Assembly (NCBI RefSeq): GCF_907164915.1
Contig: NC_061868.1
Coordinates: 24,113,819-24,177,818 of the forward strand
Reading direction: 5' to 3'
Source: Impatiens glandulifera
Taxonomy: Eukaryota > Streptophyta > Magnoliopsida > Ericales > Balsaminaceae
DNA: 64,000 nt
Shown here: piece after piece, positions 10,763 through 19,960 of the stretch
How positions within the stretch are numbered: the first letter of the stretch is position 1
Layout: every line of letters begins with the position of its first letter
The notes under the pieces: generated by a model
The model's input: only the letters and a program-made list of their open reading frames with translations
What the model was told of the DNA's origin: nothing
Databases searched by the model: none
Program-made: the position numbers and the translations under genes

Positions 10763-12042
10763 TGTTAGATAAAATTGATCGGTTAAATAAAAAGCTTAAC
10801 TTAATAAACTTATTGTGCAGGAACGACCAGGATCCTCAACCGGTCAAGTAATCAAACCGGTTAGAAGAAACAGATGAACAAACTAAAGTTATCCGGTTGA
10901 ACAAGAACAACCTGAACGACAAAGATCTCAAATCGGCCAGAAGAAACAAATTCAGAACCAGAAGCGGTCCGGTTGAATTGAACAACCGGCTAACCTGATA
11001 AGTTGGAATGAAGTATTCAATCCAAATCCATAGAACAAATCCAACGAGAAGACTATTTAAAGAAAGAAGCCAAAGATATCAAATAAAGAACAATTTACAA
11101 ATTGGTGCAAACAGACACTTTGTATATATGCAGAAGATGATATCAAAGGATCAGACTGTGACATTACTATTTTGGTACAAGTCTGATGATATGCTGCAGG
11201 CTACAGAAGATTACCTGAAGAAACAATTATCATTTTGGTACAAGTCAAAGGAGCAATCTCCTAGGTGCAGGCAACTGTCCAACTGATAGTTGCCATAATC
11301 AATCAAAGACAAATCAGAGCCGGTCTGCTCCATACCTCGGAAGTTTAAACCGCATTTAATGCTATGCTGAACCTCTGAAGCTATCCATTGAAGAAATATG
11401 ACCGTTGGCACATTTTCACCTATAAAAGGAGAAGCTGGGGAAGTTGAAAGACATAAGTTTCCAGAACAAGTGTGAGAAACAAGTCTTTGAACAACAAGTG
11501 AACAAGAGCTAAGAAAGAGCAAGTTCCAAAGTGTTTATCTCTCTAAGATTCAAAGCTTAAGTGTGTTTGTGTTACTATTTATGTGAGAATTTTAAAAGTG
11601 ATTATCGAGCAGTCAATAAGACTCGATCGTGTATTGTGTTTGTGTATTCCTTAGTGAATATCCTTCTCTTGGTTTGAGAAGAAGGGGTGACGTAGGAGTT
11701 TTATCTCCGAACATCCATAAAAACCTGTCTTGTGCCTTACTTTCTGCCGGTTCCATATTTTAACCGATTCTCCACATTCTAACCGACTCATACTATTCCA
11801 ACCGCCTCACTAATCCTTAACCGACATTCTCCAAACCGCATCTCTATTCATCCTGTGTGTGTGTTGCTTCAACCTGAAACAAACTACTTCTGCAGTTGAA
11901 CTCGGTTCAAGGGTTTGTGACAGTTTGTGTAGTATTGAAATCGGTATTAATTCTTAACCGGATTAATGTCAACCGTTGAGTGTTTTCAGAGAGTACTATC
12001 CGGCTGAACCCCGATTTGCTATCCGCAATCTAGATCCTAACA
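10763..12042 (+). repeat. 5' LTR of element B (1280 bp)
   Basis: Starts TGTTAGAT and ends CCTAACA next to the primer site. A TATA box (TATAAAAG) is at 11421-11428. The conserved hairpin segment is at 11655-11721. U3 contains many CCGGTT motifs and a CCGGTTG/CAACCGG inverted repeat at 10969-10989. The frames at 11008-11286 (plus) and 11211-11522 (minus) fall within it and are not genes. Confidence 0.92.
11421..11428 (+). promoter_or_regulatory. TATA box of element B 5' LTR
   Basis: CACCTATAAAAGGAG. The same motif is in the 3' LTR (about 23455-23465), in the minus-oriented solo LTR (9735-9745) and in the fragment at about 61612. It would set the start of genomic RNA, and so the U3/R boundary, some 25-35 bp downstream. 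Confidence 0.7.
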
Positions 12043-12044
12043 AG

Positions 12045-12056
12045 TGGTATCAGAGT
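12045..12056 (+). other. Primer-binding site, initiator tRNA-Met, element B
   Basis: TGGTATCAGAGT, two bases after the 5' LTR, matches the usual TGGTATCAGAGC except at the last base. Confidence 0.9.
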
Positions 12057-12095
12057 AGTCTGTTTCAATACTCAAGCAACACGAAGCAAGCAAGC

Positions 12096-13866
12096 ATGAC
12101 TTTTGGCGAGAAACCTCCAATGCTAGAAGGAGACGATTTCGCTAACTAGAAAATATACATGCACTTGCACCTGATCACTATAGATGATGAAATGACATTT
12201 ATTCTGTCTGAAGGACCGATCAAGATTGAGAATGACAGAAAGGAATGGACAACTGAAGATAAAAGGAGAAACAATCTGGATAATTATTGCAGGATTCACA
12301 TCTTCAAGTCTCTAGACCAACACTTTTAGTAAAGTCAGAGAATGCAAAACTACAAAGGAGGCATGGGAAACTGTGATTCAACTCCAGACGGAAATGAAAG
12401 AACCAAGGAAAATAAGATAATGGTGGCCACTCAAGTTTGAAAACATCAAGATGAGGCCATGTGAAACTATGAATGAGTTTAGTGATCGTTTTACAAATGT
12501 AGTAAATGAGTCGTCGGTTCTTGGAAAGAAGTATGATAACAAGGAAACAATCATCAAAGTTTTAAGATCTCTTCCTAGTGCATGGGACATAAAGACTATG
12601 GTGATAAGGGAATCAAACTGCCTAGACAAGATGAAGTTACATGATGTGTTTGAAGATCTAAAGGCATATGAATTTGAAATGAAATCCAGGATTGAAAATG
12701 AAGCATCATCATCAACCGCTACCAAGGCACTACTTACATCAATAGTACCAGCAACCACTGCACCGATCAAATCAGCAGAACAATTTTCTGAGGATGCAAT
12801 GGCCATGCTTGCAAAGAAATTCAGCAGATTTATGACAAAAAGTCAACCGACAAACAACTATATAACTACAACTACGGTGATAAATCTAATGTTAGGTGTT
12901 ATAATTGTGATGGTTTGGGACATTACAGGTGGGAATGCAGAAGCCACGAAGGGACGACCGGAAACCGGATGATCAGAACAACCGAAACAATTACTCACAA
13001 ACCGGTGAAGGAAAGGAGATTCAGAAAGCAATGATAGCCGATGATGGAGGAAGTCTATGGGCTCACAGTGACAGCGATGATGAAATCTCCTGTCTCATGG
13101 CAAATGAAGAAGAACATGTATTTGATTTTTCATGTGATGAATTCACTAGAGAAGCCTTAATTAATGCATTAAATGACATGGTAGTAGAGTACAAACACTT
13201 ATCAACCTTAGTACCAACTCGGCTTAACTTTAGAACCGACCCCGTAGCATTAGTCCGACCCAACCCTGAAACCGATAATGCTCAATCCGATGAGATCATC
13301 GAAATCGAAGAAACACCTGACTATCCTCCGATAGTGAATAACTCGAGGAGTCAGTTCAAGAGTTGACCGAAGAAGAAAATGAGCAAACCAAGTATCTGAT
13401 GTCAGCATGGGAAAGATCTAGTGAAGTAGTTAGGAAGTTAGCAAGTTATAAGAGACCATATAAGTGTAAATTTGGTCTCGGTTATTATATTAACACACCC
13501 ATTCAACACAAATCCTCCAGAGGATTGAATCTCATTAAAGACAAGCTTCCATTCATAATCTTTGTCAAGAGCTCTTCAACTTATACCGAATCATCTCATA
13601 ATTCTAAATTGGCTAAGGAGCTAACCTATGTAGGTCCACCCGATACAGTCAAATGGTCTCTCACTAAGAGGAAAACTACTCAACCCTGTGATAGGAGCCC
13701 ATACCACACCAATCAAACCTCACCTCAACATCACAAGGTAACGCTAAGTAGACAAAAACACACTAAACCGAGTGCATGTAGGACCATCAGAACCATATCC
13801 GGGAAAATTATGCGAATAATCAAAGTATGGATACCCAAGAGACTAATCAACCACGGACCCAAGTAA
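12096..13866 (+). pseudogene. Copia gag, element B
   Basis: Starts at ATG 12096 (MTFGEKPPMLEGDDFAN). A TAG soon follows where W is expected in the family. Landmarks are EWTTEDKRRNNLDN, MNEFSDRFTNVVNE, LKAYEFEMKSRIENE, and a CCHC knuckle CYNCDGLGHYRWEC at 12897-12938 with all four metal ligands. The knuckle is one frame away from the preceding open frame (12451-12972), so a frameshift lies at about 12840-12879. After it come an acidic segment (SDSDDEISCLMANEEE), an S/W-rich junction, and IKVWIPKRLINHGPK before the protease. Gag would form the particle and bind RNA. Confidence 0.85.
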
Positions 13867-13891
13867 ATGTGGGTACCAAATAGTTGTAAAT

Positions 13892-14283
13892 ATGTATATT
13901 TTACAGGTTATGAAGAAGAGGCTTGGAAACTCTGAGTGGTATCTGGACAGCGGTTGCTCCAGACATATGAATGGAAACAGCAACCTTCTGACCGACATCA
14001 AAGTAGAAGCCCATTCAATGATAGTTTTCGGTGACAACTCGAGAGGTAAAAGTGTGGGCAAAGGTAAGATTGTGCATGGTAACCTAACAATCAATAATGT
14101 ACTTTTGTTGAAAACCTACACTTTAACTTGTTAAGTATAAGTCAAATGTGTGACGCCGGATATACTGTAAAATTTCATAAACATGCATGATTGGTTAAGA
14201 ATTCTCAGGGTAACACACTACTAACCGGAAATAAGTTAGGAAATATCTACAAGGTAGACTAGAGGAATGAAATTGAACATCCT
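13892..14283 (+). pseudogene. Copia aspartic protease region, element B
   Basis: EWYLDSGCSRHMNGN has the active-site DSG at 13946-13954. It is followed by MIVFGDNSRGKSVGKGKIVH and the NNVLLL segment. The frame is lost at about 14134, and the LSISQMCDAGYTVKFH-like part continues in a different frame with further stops. The ATG at 13892 is only the first methionine of the open stretch; the protease is normally part of the polyprotein. Confidence 0.82.
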
Positions 14284-15189
14284 GTGTGTATGGTAGCTAG
14301 AAGTGATCAAACCTGGTTATGGCATAAGATATTAAACCATCTAAACTTCAAAATTATAAATTATATTCGTACTAATCGATTAGTTGAAGGAATTCGTGAT
14401 ATAAGATTCAACAAAGAAAAAGTATGTTCAGCCTATCAAATGAGAAAACAAACCAAGTCATCTTTTAAAAGTAAGGGATATATTCAGTCTAACCGATGTC
14501 TTGAACTTCTTCACATGGATTTATTTGGACCGATTAGAGTCACTAGCTTAGGCGGTATGCACTACACTATGATTGTTATTGATGATTATTCTAGATATAC
14601 ATCGGTCATATTTCTAACATCTAAAAGTGACACCGCATCTAATTTGATTACCCTAATTAAACGTCTACAAAATGAGAAATCAACACGTATAAAAACCATT
14701 AGAAGCGATAGAGGAACCGAATTTACAAACAGCACTTTAAATGCATTTCTTGAGGATTCTGGCATTGGACACGAGTTGTCCAATGCTAGAACTCCTCAAC
14801 AAAATGGCCTGGCCGAGAGAAGAAACCGAACTCTCATGGAAGCCGCAAGGTCTATGATAGCCGATTCGGGTGTTACTCAAAAATTTTGGGCTGATGCTAT
14901 CAACAATACATGCTATACACAAAACCGATCTATGATTAACAAGCATCGCAATAGAACACCATACGAAGTATATTTTGATAGAATTCCAAACATTCGGTAT
15001 TTTCGAATTTTCGGTTGTAAGTGTTACATCCACATGAATGGTAAAACCTATTTAAATGCTTTTGATGTAAAATCCGATGTTGGGATAATGCTAGGATATT
15101 CAGTAGTAAGTAAAGCATATAGAGTATACAATACTAGTACCTTAACTGTAGAAGAATCTCTTCATGTTGTATTTGATGAATCGGTTTAA
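14284..15189 (+). pseudogene. Copia integrase, element B
   Basis: 301 open codons cover almost the whole integrase. The N-terminal zinc module keeps H-x4-H (WHKILNHLNF), but the second cysteine of C-x2-C is Tyr (VCSAYQM). The core has LLHMDLFGPIRV, TIRSDRGTEFTN and NARTPQQNGLAERRNRTL, so D, D and E are all present. The C-terminal part has FWADAINNTCYTQNR, FRIFGCKC and GYSVVSKAYRVYN and ends at FDESV. Only the zinc ligand change and flanking frame breaks spoil it. Confidence 0.88.
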
Positions 15190-16543
15190 AGTAACATCGC
15201 ATCATCCTTTGATCTATACAACAGATTGGAAAACCAAAATATCCATTCTGATAGTGAGGATGAAGTTCCAGTCTTTAGACGTTTGTCTAGGACCAAACGG
15301 GTATTATTAAAACCCATCCGGATCAAGTAGATCAAGTTGTCAAACAGCAGGAAGCTGACACCTCAGTATCAACTGAGGACATCGGTCAGTCTGACATTAT
15401 TGCTCAGCCGACTAATACGTCTAGCCTTGATCAAGTAACCGGTCATTTGGTAGACATCCCTAAACAACGGAATTTCAAAAGGAATAAAAGTCATCCTCCT
15501 GAGCTTATTATAGGTAGCCCTTTACTACCCATCCGAACTAGGTAACAAATACTGGAACAATATGAAAACTCGGCTTTCATATCTCAGATTGAGCCGAAAA
15601 AGGTGGATGAAGCATTGGTGGATCCAGACTGGATTTTAGCAATGCAAGAAGAGTTGAATCAGTTTGAGAGTAATGAAGTCTGGGACTTAGTTCCTAGACC
15701 GAAAGATCAATCGGTTATCGGAACAAGATGGATATTCAGAAATAAACTCAATGAAGACGGTTTGGTTACGAGGAACAAAGCTAGATTAGTGGCACAAGGT
15801 TACAAACAGGAAGAAGGCATTGATTTTGAAGAATAACTTACTCCCGTAGCTAGAATAAAAGCCATTAGAATTTTCATAGCCTTTACTGCTTTCAAAAATT
15901 TTAAGGTTTTTTAAATGAATGTTAAAATTGCTTTCCGAAATGGTGACTTACGTGAAGAAGTATATGTTGAACAACCACTCGGTTTTAAAAATGCTGACCT
16001 GATCGGTCATGTATATCGACTAAACAAAGCTCTATACGGTCTGAAACAAGCTCTTAGAGCCTGGTATGATACCTTAACAGATTTCTTGATCATGCATGAC
16101 TTCACTATAGGTTCAGTAAATAAAACCCTATTCAAATACGAGAAGAAGAAACATATCCTACTTGTTCAGATATATGTGGACGACATAATTTTCGGCTCTA
16201 CAGATTCAAAGCTGTGTGATAAATTTTCATCACTAATGACTAACAAGTTTAAATGAGTATGATGGGAGAATTAAGTTTCTTCCTAGGTCTTCAAGTTAGA
16301 CAATTGGAAGGAGGAACATTCATTAACCAATCTAAATATACAAAGGAATTACTAAAGAAATTTGGAATGGAGACATGTTCTTCTGCCTCCACTCCAATGA
16401 GCTCCTCAATTAAATTGGATAAAGATGATGACGGTCAGGGAGTAGACCTGACAGCCTATCGTGGAATCATCGGCTCACTTCTCTACCTAACAGCAAGTGG
16501 ACCGGATATATTATTTGTTGTAGGAGTGTGTGAAAGATTCTAG
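15190..16543 (+). pseudogene. Copia linker and reverse transcriptase, element B
   Basis: 15190-15602 is the integrase-RT linker with stops. RT begins at 15603 (VDPDWILAMQEELNQF, VIGTRWIFRNKLNEDG, ARLVAQGYKQEEGIDF), is broken by a TAA at about 15835, and resumes at 15915 ([53 protein letters not shown]). A frame change at 16253, which looks like a one-base loss, leads to [21 protein letters not shown] and YRGIIGSLLYLTASGPDI. The catalytic YVDD is intact. The P of KQAPRAW is L here. Confidence 0.86.
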
Positions 16544-17125
16544 ACCAATCCTAAATAATCTCACTATACAACCGCCAAACGAATCCTAAAATACCTAAAG
16601 GGAACACCTGAAGTCGGATTGTGGTATCCAAACGACTCAAGTTTTAACCTAACTAGCTATTCTGATGCAGACTATGCAGGATGTAAAGTTGATAGAAAAA
16701 GTATCAGTGGAACATGCCAATTCTTAGGAGATCGACTCGTTTCATGGTATAGCAAGAAGCAAACATCGGTTGCTACGTCAACCGCAGAGGCTGAATATCT
16801 AGCATCCGGAAGTTGTTGTGCTCAACTTCTATGGATTCAATAACAACTAACAGATTTCGGTGTCACTGCCAATGAATCTCCAATATTCTGCGAAAATACA
16901 AGTGCCATAGCCATCACATACAATCCGGTTCTATACTCAAGAACTAAGCACATTGACATAAGGTACCATTCCATCCGGGAACATGTTCAACAAAAGCACA
17001 TCCGGTTGGAATATGTATCAACCGATCAACAAGTAGCCGACATATTCACAAAACCTCTGCAGGCTAAGTTTTCATTCTTCAGAAATATCCTTGGTCTTGC
17101 CGATATAAATCAGCTCATATCTTAA
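16544..17125 (+). pseudogene. Copia RNase H and end of pol, element B
   Basis: It continues the 16253 frame past stops at 16541, about 16554 and 16840. Landmarks are AKRILKYLKGTPEVGLWYP, SDADYAGCKVDRKS, SWYSKKQTSVATSTAEAEYLA, ENTSAIAI, RTKHIDIRYHSIREH and DIFTKPLQ, ending LADINQLIS at TAA 17123-17125. The frame is otherwise preserved. The D of the third motif (usually YDNTSA) reads as E. Confidence 0.85.
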
Positions 17126-17681
17126 AATCAAAACTTTACCTTCATAAAAAAAAGAAACATCGGCTCGGACAGACAAAACCATCCGTTCTTCTCAGAATGT
17201 TGGAAAATTAAATTTCCATTGTACTTATTGAAAAACCGCATTGCTTATCGGTTGCGGTAAACCGACCAATTATTTAGTGTCTCACCAAATAACTGCATTG
17301 GAACTAATAACTAAAACCAACCGGTTTGGATATACTATGCTCTGAAACATTTGGATTTCCAACAAATTTTTGAATATCTGATTGTGTTTGGACGTATCTG
17401 TTCTGAAAAGATTCCTTTTCAAAACAAAGCATTCATGTCTCAAAAGACATGAAGATATGATATCTCTCACCGTCTAGGCCTATGACTCACATTCATAGGG
17501 TAGCAACCACCCCATATTTTGGAAAGATATTTTTTATCCAACGATTATAAGAATATAACGTGCATTATCCACTAGTTAACATCATCAACTGCCTAATATA
17601 TAAGTTAGATGCACATCAACCATAATCACACATCTAACATACTCAACACCTCTCTAAAATCTTTTATCCTACTCGAGCAAA
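17126..17681 (+). other. Spacer between pol and the first accessory ORF, element B
   Basis: It opens with an A-rich purine run (AAAAAAAAGAAAC, about 17145) that could act as an extra polypurine tract. No conserved coding is seen; the minus-strand frame 17282-17470 has no motif. It ends in a leader with a TATA-like box at 17594-17604 and CT-rich sequence before the ATG at 17682. Confidence 0.5.
17594..17604 (+). promoter_or_regulatory. TATA-like box for accessory ORF copy 1
   Basis: TAATATATAAG, about 80 bp ahead of the ATG at 17682, with a leader rich in C and T (ACACCTCTCTAAAATC). Copies 2 and 3 have boxes at similar distance. Confidence 0.4.
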
Positions 17682-18401
17682 ATGTCTCACATTCCCTTCC
17701 AAAATGTCCTTCAAATTGAGTTTGATTCCGCCCTGGGAACAAATCATTTTGAGATCTACAAAATGATCAAATCAATTGAGAACTCCGGCCTAAGAAACTT
17801 TCTGGATGACCGACATATCATATTTCTCGATACCATTATAAAGTTCTTCCGTAACGCAAGAGTTTTTCGTGGTACTCCCTTTTTCGACACTCTTATTCAG
17901 TCCAAGGTAAGAGATACCATTTTTGAATTCACCGAGAAAGATTTCGCTCGGTGTTATGACATTCCAAGAGAAGGTTTCACCGATTTGACTCCATCGGCTG
18001 AACAGAAAACTGAAATGTTTTAGCATTTTTGTCGCTCTCCTCTTCCTATTGATGATCACGGGGCAAGATCCTCGTTGAGGGCTGAATATCAGCTGCTCAA
18101 CGATATCGTCGGTAAATCAATCCTTGGAAAGGATGTTACCAACACTTTCTGTACCAAGTCCTTCGACATCATGACTGCCATCGTAAACGAAGTTCCGGTT
18201 AACTGGTCAAGGTTGCTTTTTGACAATCTAATCTGGATGATCTCCACTCTCCACACCGGCTTCATTCCCCAAATTAGCACTCTCCTGTTCGATCTCGTTG
18301 TTCCTCTTAGTCCGGGCATAGGATTAAGTCCACTTCAAATCATGACTGTAGACACAGCCGACTCATTCTTCGACCTCTTTGAGAAAGCTTGGAAGAAGTA
18401 G
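17682..18401 (+). pseudogene. Accessory ORF copy 1 of element B (240 codons, one in-frame stop)
   Basis: A single frame of 240 codons from ATG 17682 (MSHIPFQN) to TAG 18401, interrupted only by TAG at 18021-18023. The first half has LQIEFDSA, SGLRNFLDD, IIKFFRNARVF, FTEKDFARCYDIPREGFTD. The second half has AEYQLLNDIVGKSILGKD, TKSFDIMTAIVNEVPVNW, LLFDNLIWMIS and FIPQISTLLFDLV. It matches copies 2 and 3 and the ORFs of elements A and C block by block, so it is a real gene family. The family resembles plant Sirevirus envelope-like / putative plant transposon proteins; biochemical role unknown. No signal peptide or membrane segment is visible, which speaks against a true envelope. It lacks the long C-terminal extension of copy 3. 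Confidence 0.7.
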
Positions 18402-18873
18402 AGAGGCGGTTTTTCCTCCGGCCGCTAAAGAACTACCCTGTCGGACAACCGGTCGTTTTATTGCATGAACCGGTTGTATATGTTAACTATGTCTGTCTTT
18501 TGTATGTCCTACTTGACCTCTGGTCCACATCGGTTTAATATAAATCCTATATACTTTTGGCATTATTAAACTCTGTTCTTATGGAAACTACAAAACATTT
18601 AATTCAGTTAGTTTCCAACCAGATTCTTTACCTCGGACAAAACAAAATCACTACTTTCCAAGAAAAATTGTCTTGAAAATATAAAGATTCCTCATACCTT
18701 AAAGCATTAACAAGACACATGATAAATGACAATGTCTTACAATTAATGTTTCTGCGTTACTATCTCTTTACAAACTATTTAAGAGACCTCTCATTCCTTT
18801 CTCAAACACCACAACACACCTTGGCATCTTGCAAAAATTATAACTTCCATCTCTCTAAAAACTCTTCCGAACA
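18402..18873 (+). other. Spacer between accessory copies 1 and 2
   Basis: It holds an inverted-repeat-like GC stretch after the stop (GGCGGTTTTTCCTCCGGCCGC) trimmed by AT-rich sequence, several CCGGTT motifs, and at 18775-18785 a TATA-like box (CTATTTAAGAG) ahead of copy 2. The frame 18719-18949 overlaps the start of copy 2 in the wrong frame and is a shadow. Confidence 0.45.
18775..18785 (+). promoter_or_regulatory. TATA-like box for accessory ORF copy 2
   Basis: CTATTTAAGAG, about 90-95 bp ahead of ATG 18874, followed by a CT-rich leader (CCTCTCATTCC, CCATCTCTC). Weaker than the boxes of copies 1 and 3. Confidence 0.35.
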
Positions 18874-19587
18874 ATGTCTCATCCCACACTTAGAAATTAT
18901 CTATGTGTTAACTTTGATTCAGTACTCTCATCTGATGACATTGAAATAAAGGAACTCCTCTTTGAATCACTAGTCGATACCGGCCTCCGCGGATTCCTGG
19001 AAGAATCCGAACCTATCCTATTCTCTAAGGTATTGGAATTTTTCGCCAATGCCTCCATGATCGAAGATCTCATCGTTTCTATCATAAACGATGACACTAT
19101 CATTCAGATCTCAGAAGAAACAATTTCTGAGATGTTCAACCTGCCCACTAAGGGATTCTCGGATTTTTCTACTCGAGCGAACTAAACTTTTGATGACTAT
19201 GCTGAATTGTTCTCCATGGATTGTAACCCGGTTCGGAACAACGGTCTCAAAGCCTACCTTTCCCCCCACATATAAATACTCCATGACATCGTTACCCGAT
19301 CCATTTTGTGTCAGGTTCCGAACCAGAACTACTCTAAAAAGACGTTTGATATAATGACCTACATCGTCAGTAACACACCTATTAACTGGGCATCGGTCAT
19401 TTTTGAAAACCTGAAAACAATGGTTGAAACCAAAAAGAGGCTCGGCTACGCTCCTCAGCTGAGCCGGATCATTTGTTCAACCACCCCAGACCTCGGATCG
19501 GGATCACCGGCGAACCCAACAAACATTCTCACCAAGGAGTCGGTGGAAGAGAAGATGGCTGCAATGGTTCTTAGGTTCTTTCCTTAG
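18874..19587 (+). pseudogene. Accessory ORF copy 2 of element B (238 codons, two in-frame stops)
   Basis: One frame from ATG 18874 (MSHPTLRNYLCVNFDSV) to 19587, broken by TAA at 19183-19185 and TAA at 19273-19275. First-half blocks: TGLRGFLEES, VLEFFANASMI, ISEETISEMFNLPTKGFSD. Second-half blocks: LHDIVTRSIL, KKTFDIMTYIVSNTPINW, VIFENLKTMVE, LGYAPQLSRII, then a short tail ending LRFFP. It is as long as copy 1 and carries its own leader, so the unit of duplication was promoter plus short gene. Function unknown. Confidence 0.7.
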
Positions 19588-19872
19588 GCTTGTCTTTTCT
19601 AAAACGGTTTCATTATAAAACCGCTCATGTTGTTCAAACCGATTTATCATCGGTTTTTCATTTTATCATATTATCGGTTTTAATATAATATTAATGTATC
19701 TCTTTTATAAGTCAATATCGGTCAAATTTTAAACTTATCATCAAAATCCTACCGATAAAAATTGTCGCCAATAATTTTGGAGGGAAACTTTGGCGCCTTT
19801 TCCTTTTAATCGATGTGACAGCTCACATCTTTCAATGCGCCGGTTCGCATTTTAAGACGCGTCCCCTTGCGG

Positions 19873-19883
19873 CCTATAAATAC
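19873..19883 (+). promoter_or_regulatory. TATA box for accessory ORF copy 3
   Basis: CCTATAAATAC preceded by GC-rich sequence and followed by a pyrimidine-rich leader (GCTTTCTCTCTCTTGC). This is the most convincing promoter-like sequence of the set, about 85-100 bp before the start of homology. Confidence 0.5.
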
Positions 19884-19960
19884 AACTCCATACATCAAAA
19901 TTTTCATTTTACGCGATCTGCTTTCTCTCTCTTGCACTCACTCTCAAATTCTTCAAGCTT

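Noticed and set aside
11008..11522. Open frames on both strands (92 and 103 codons)
   Set aside because: Within the 5' LTR of element B; the same positions in the 3' LTR are interrupted or altered (23172-23369, 23373-23558).
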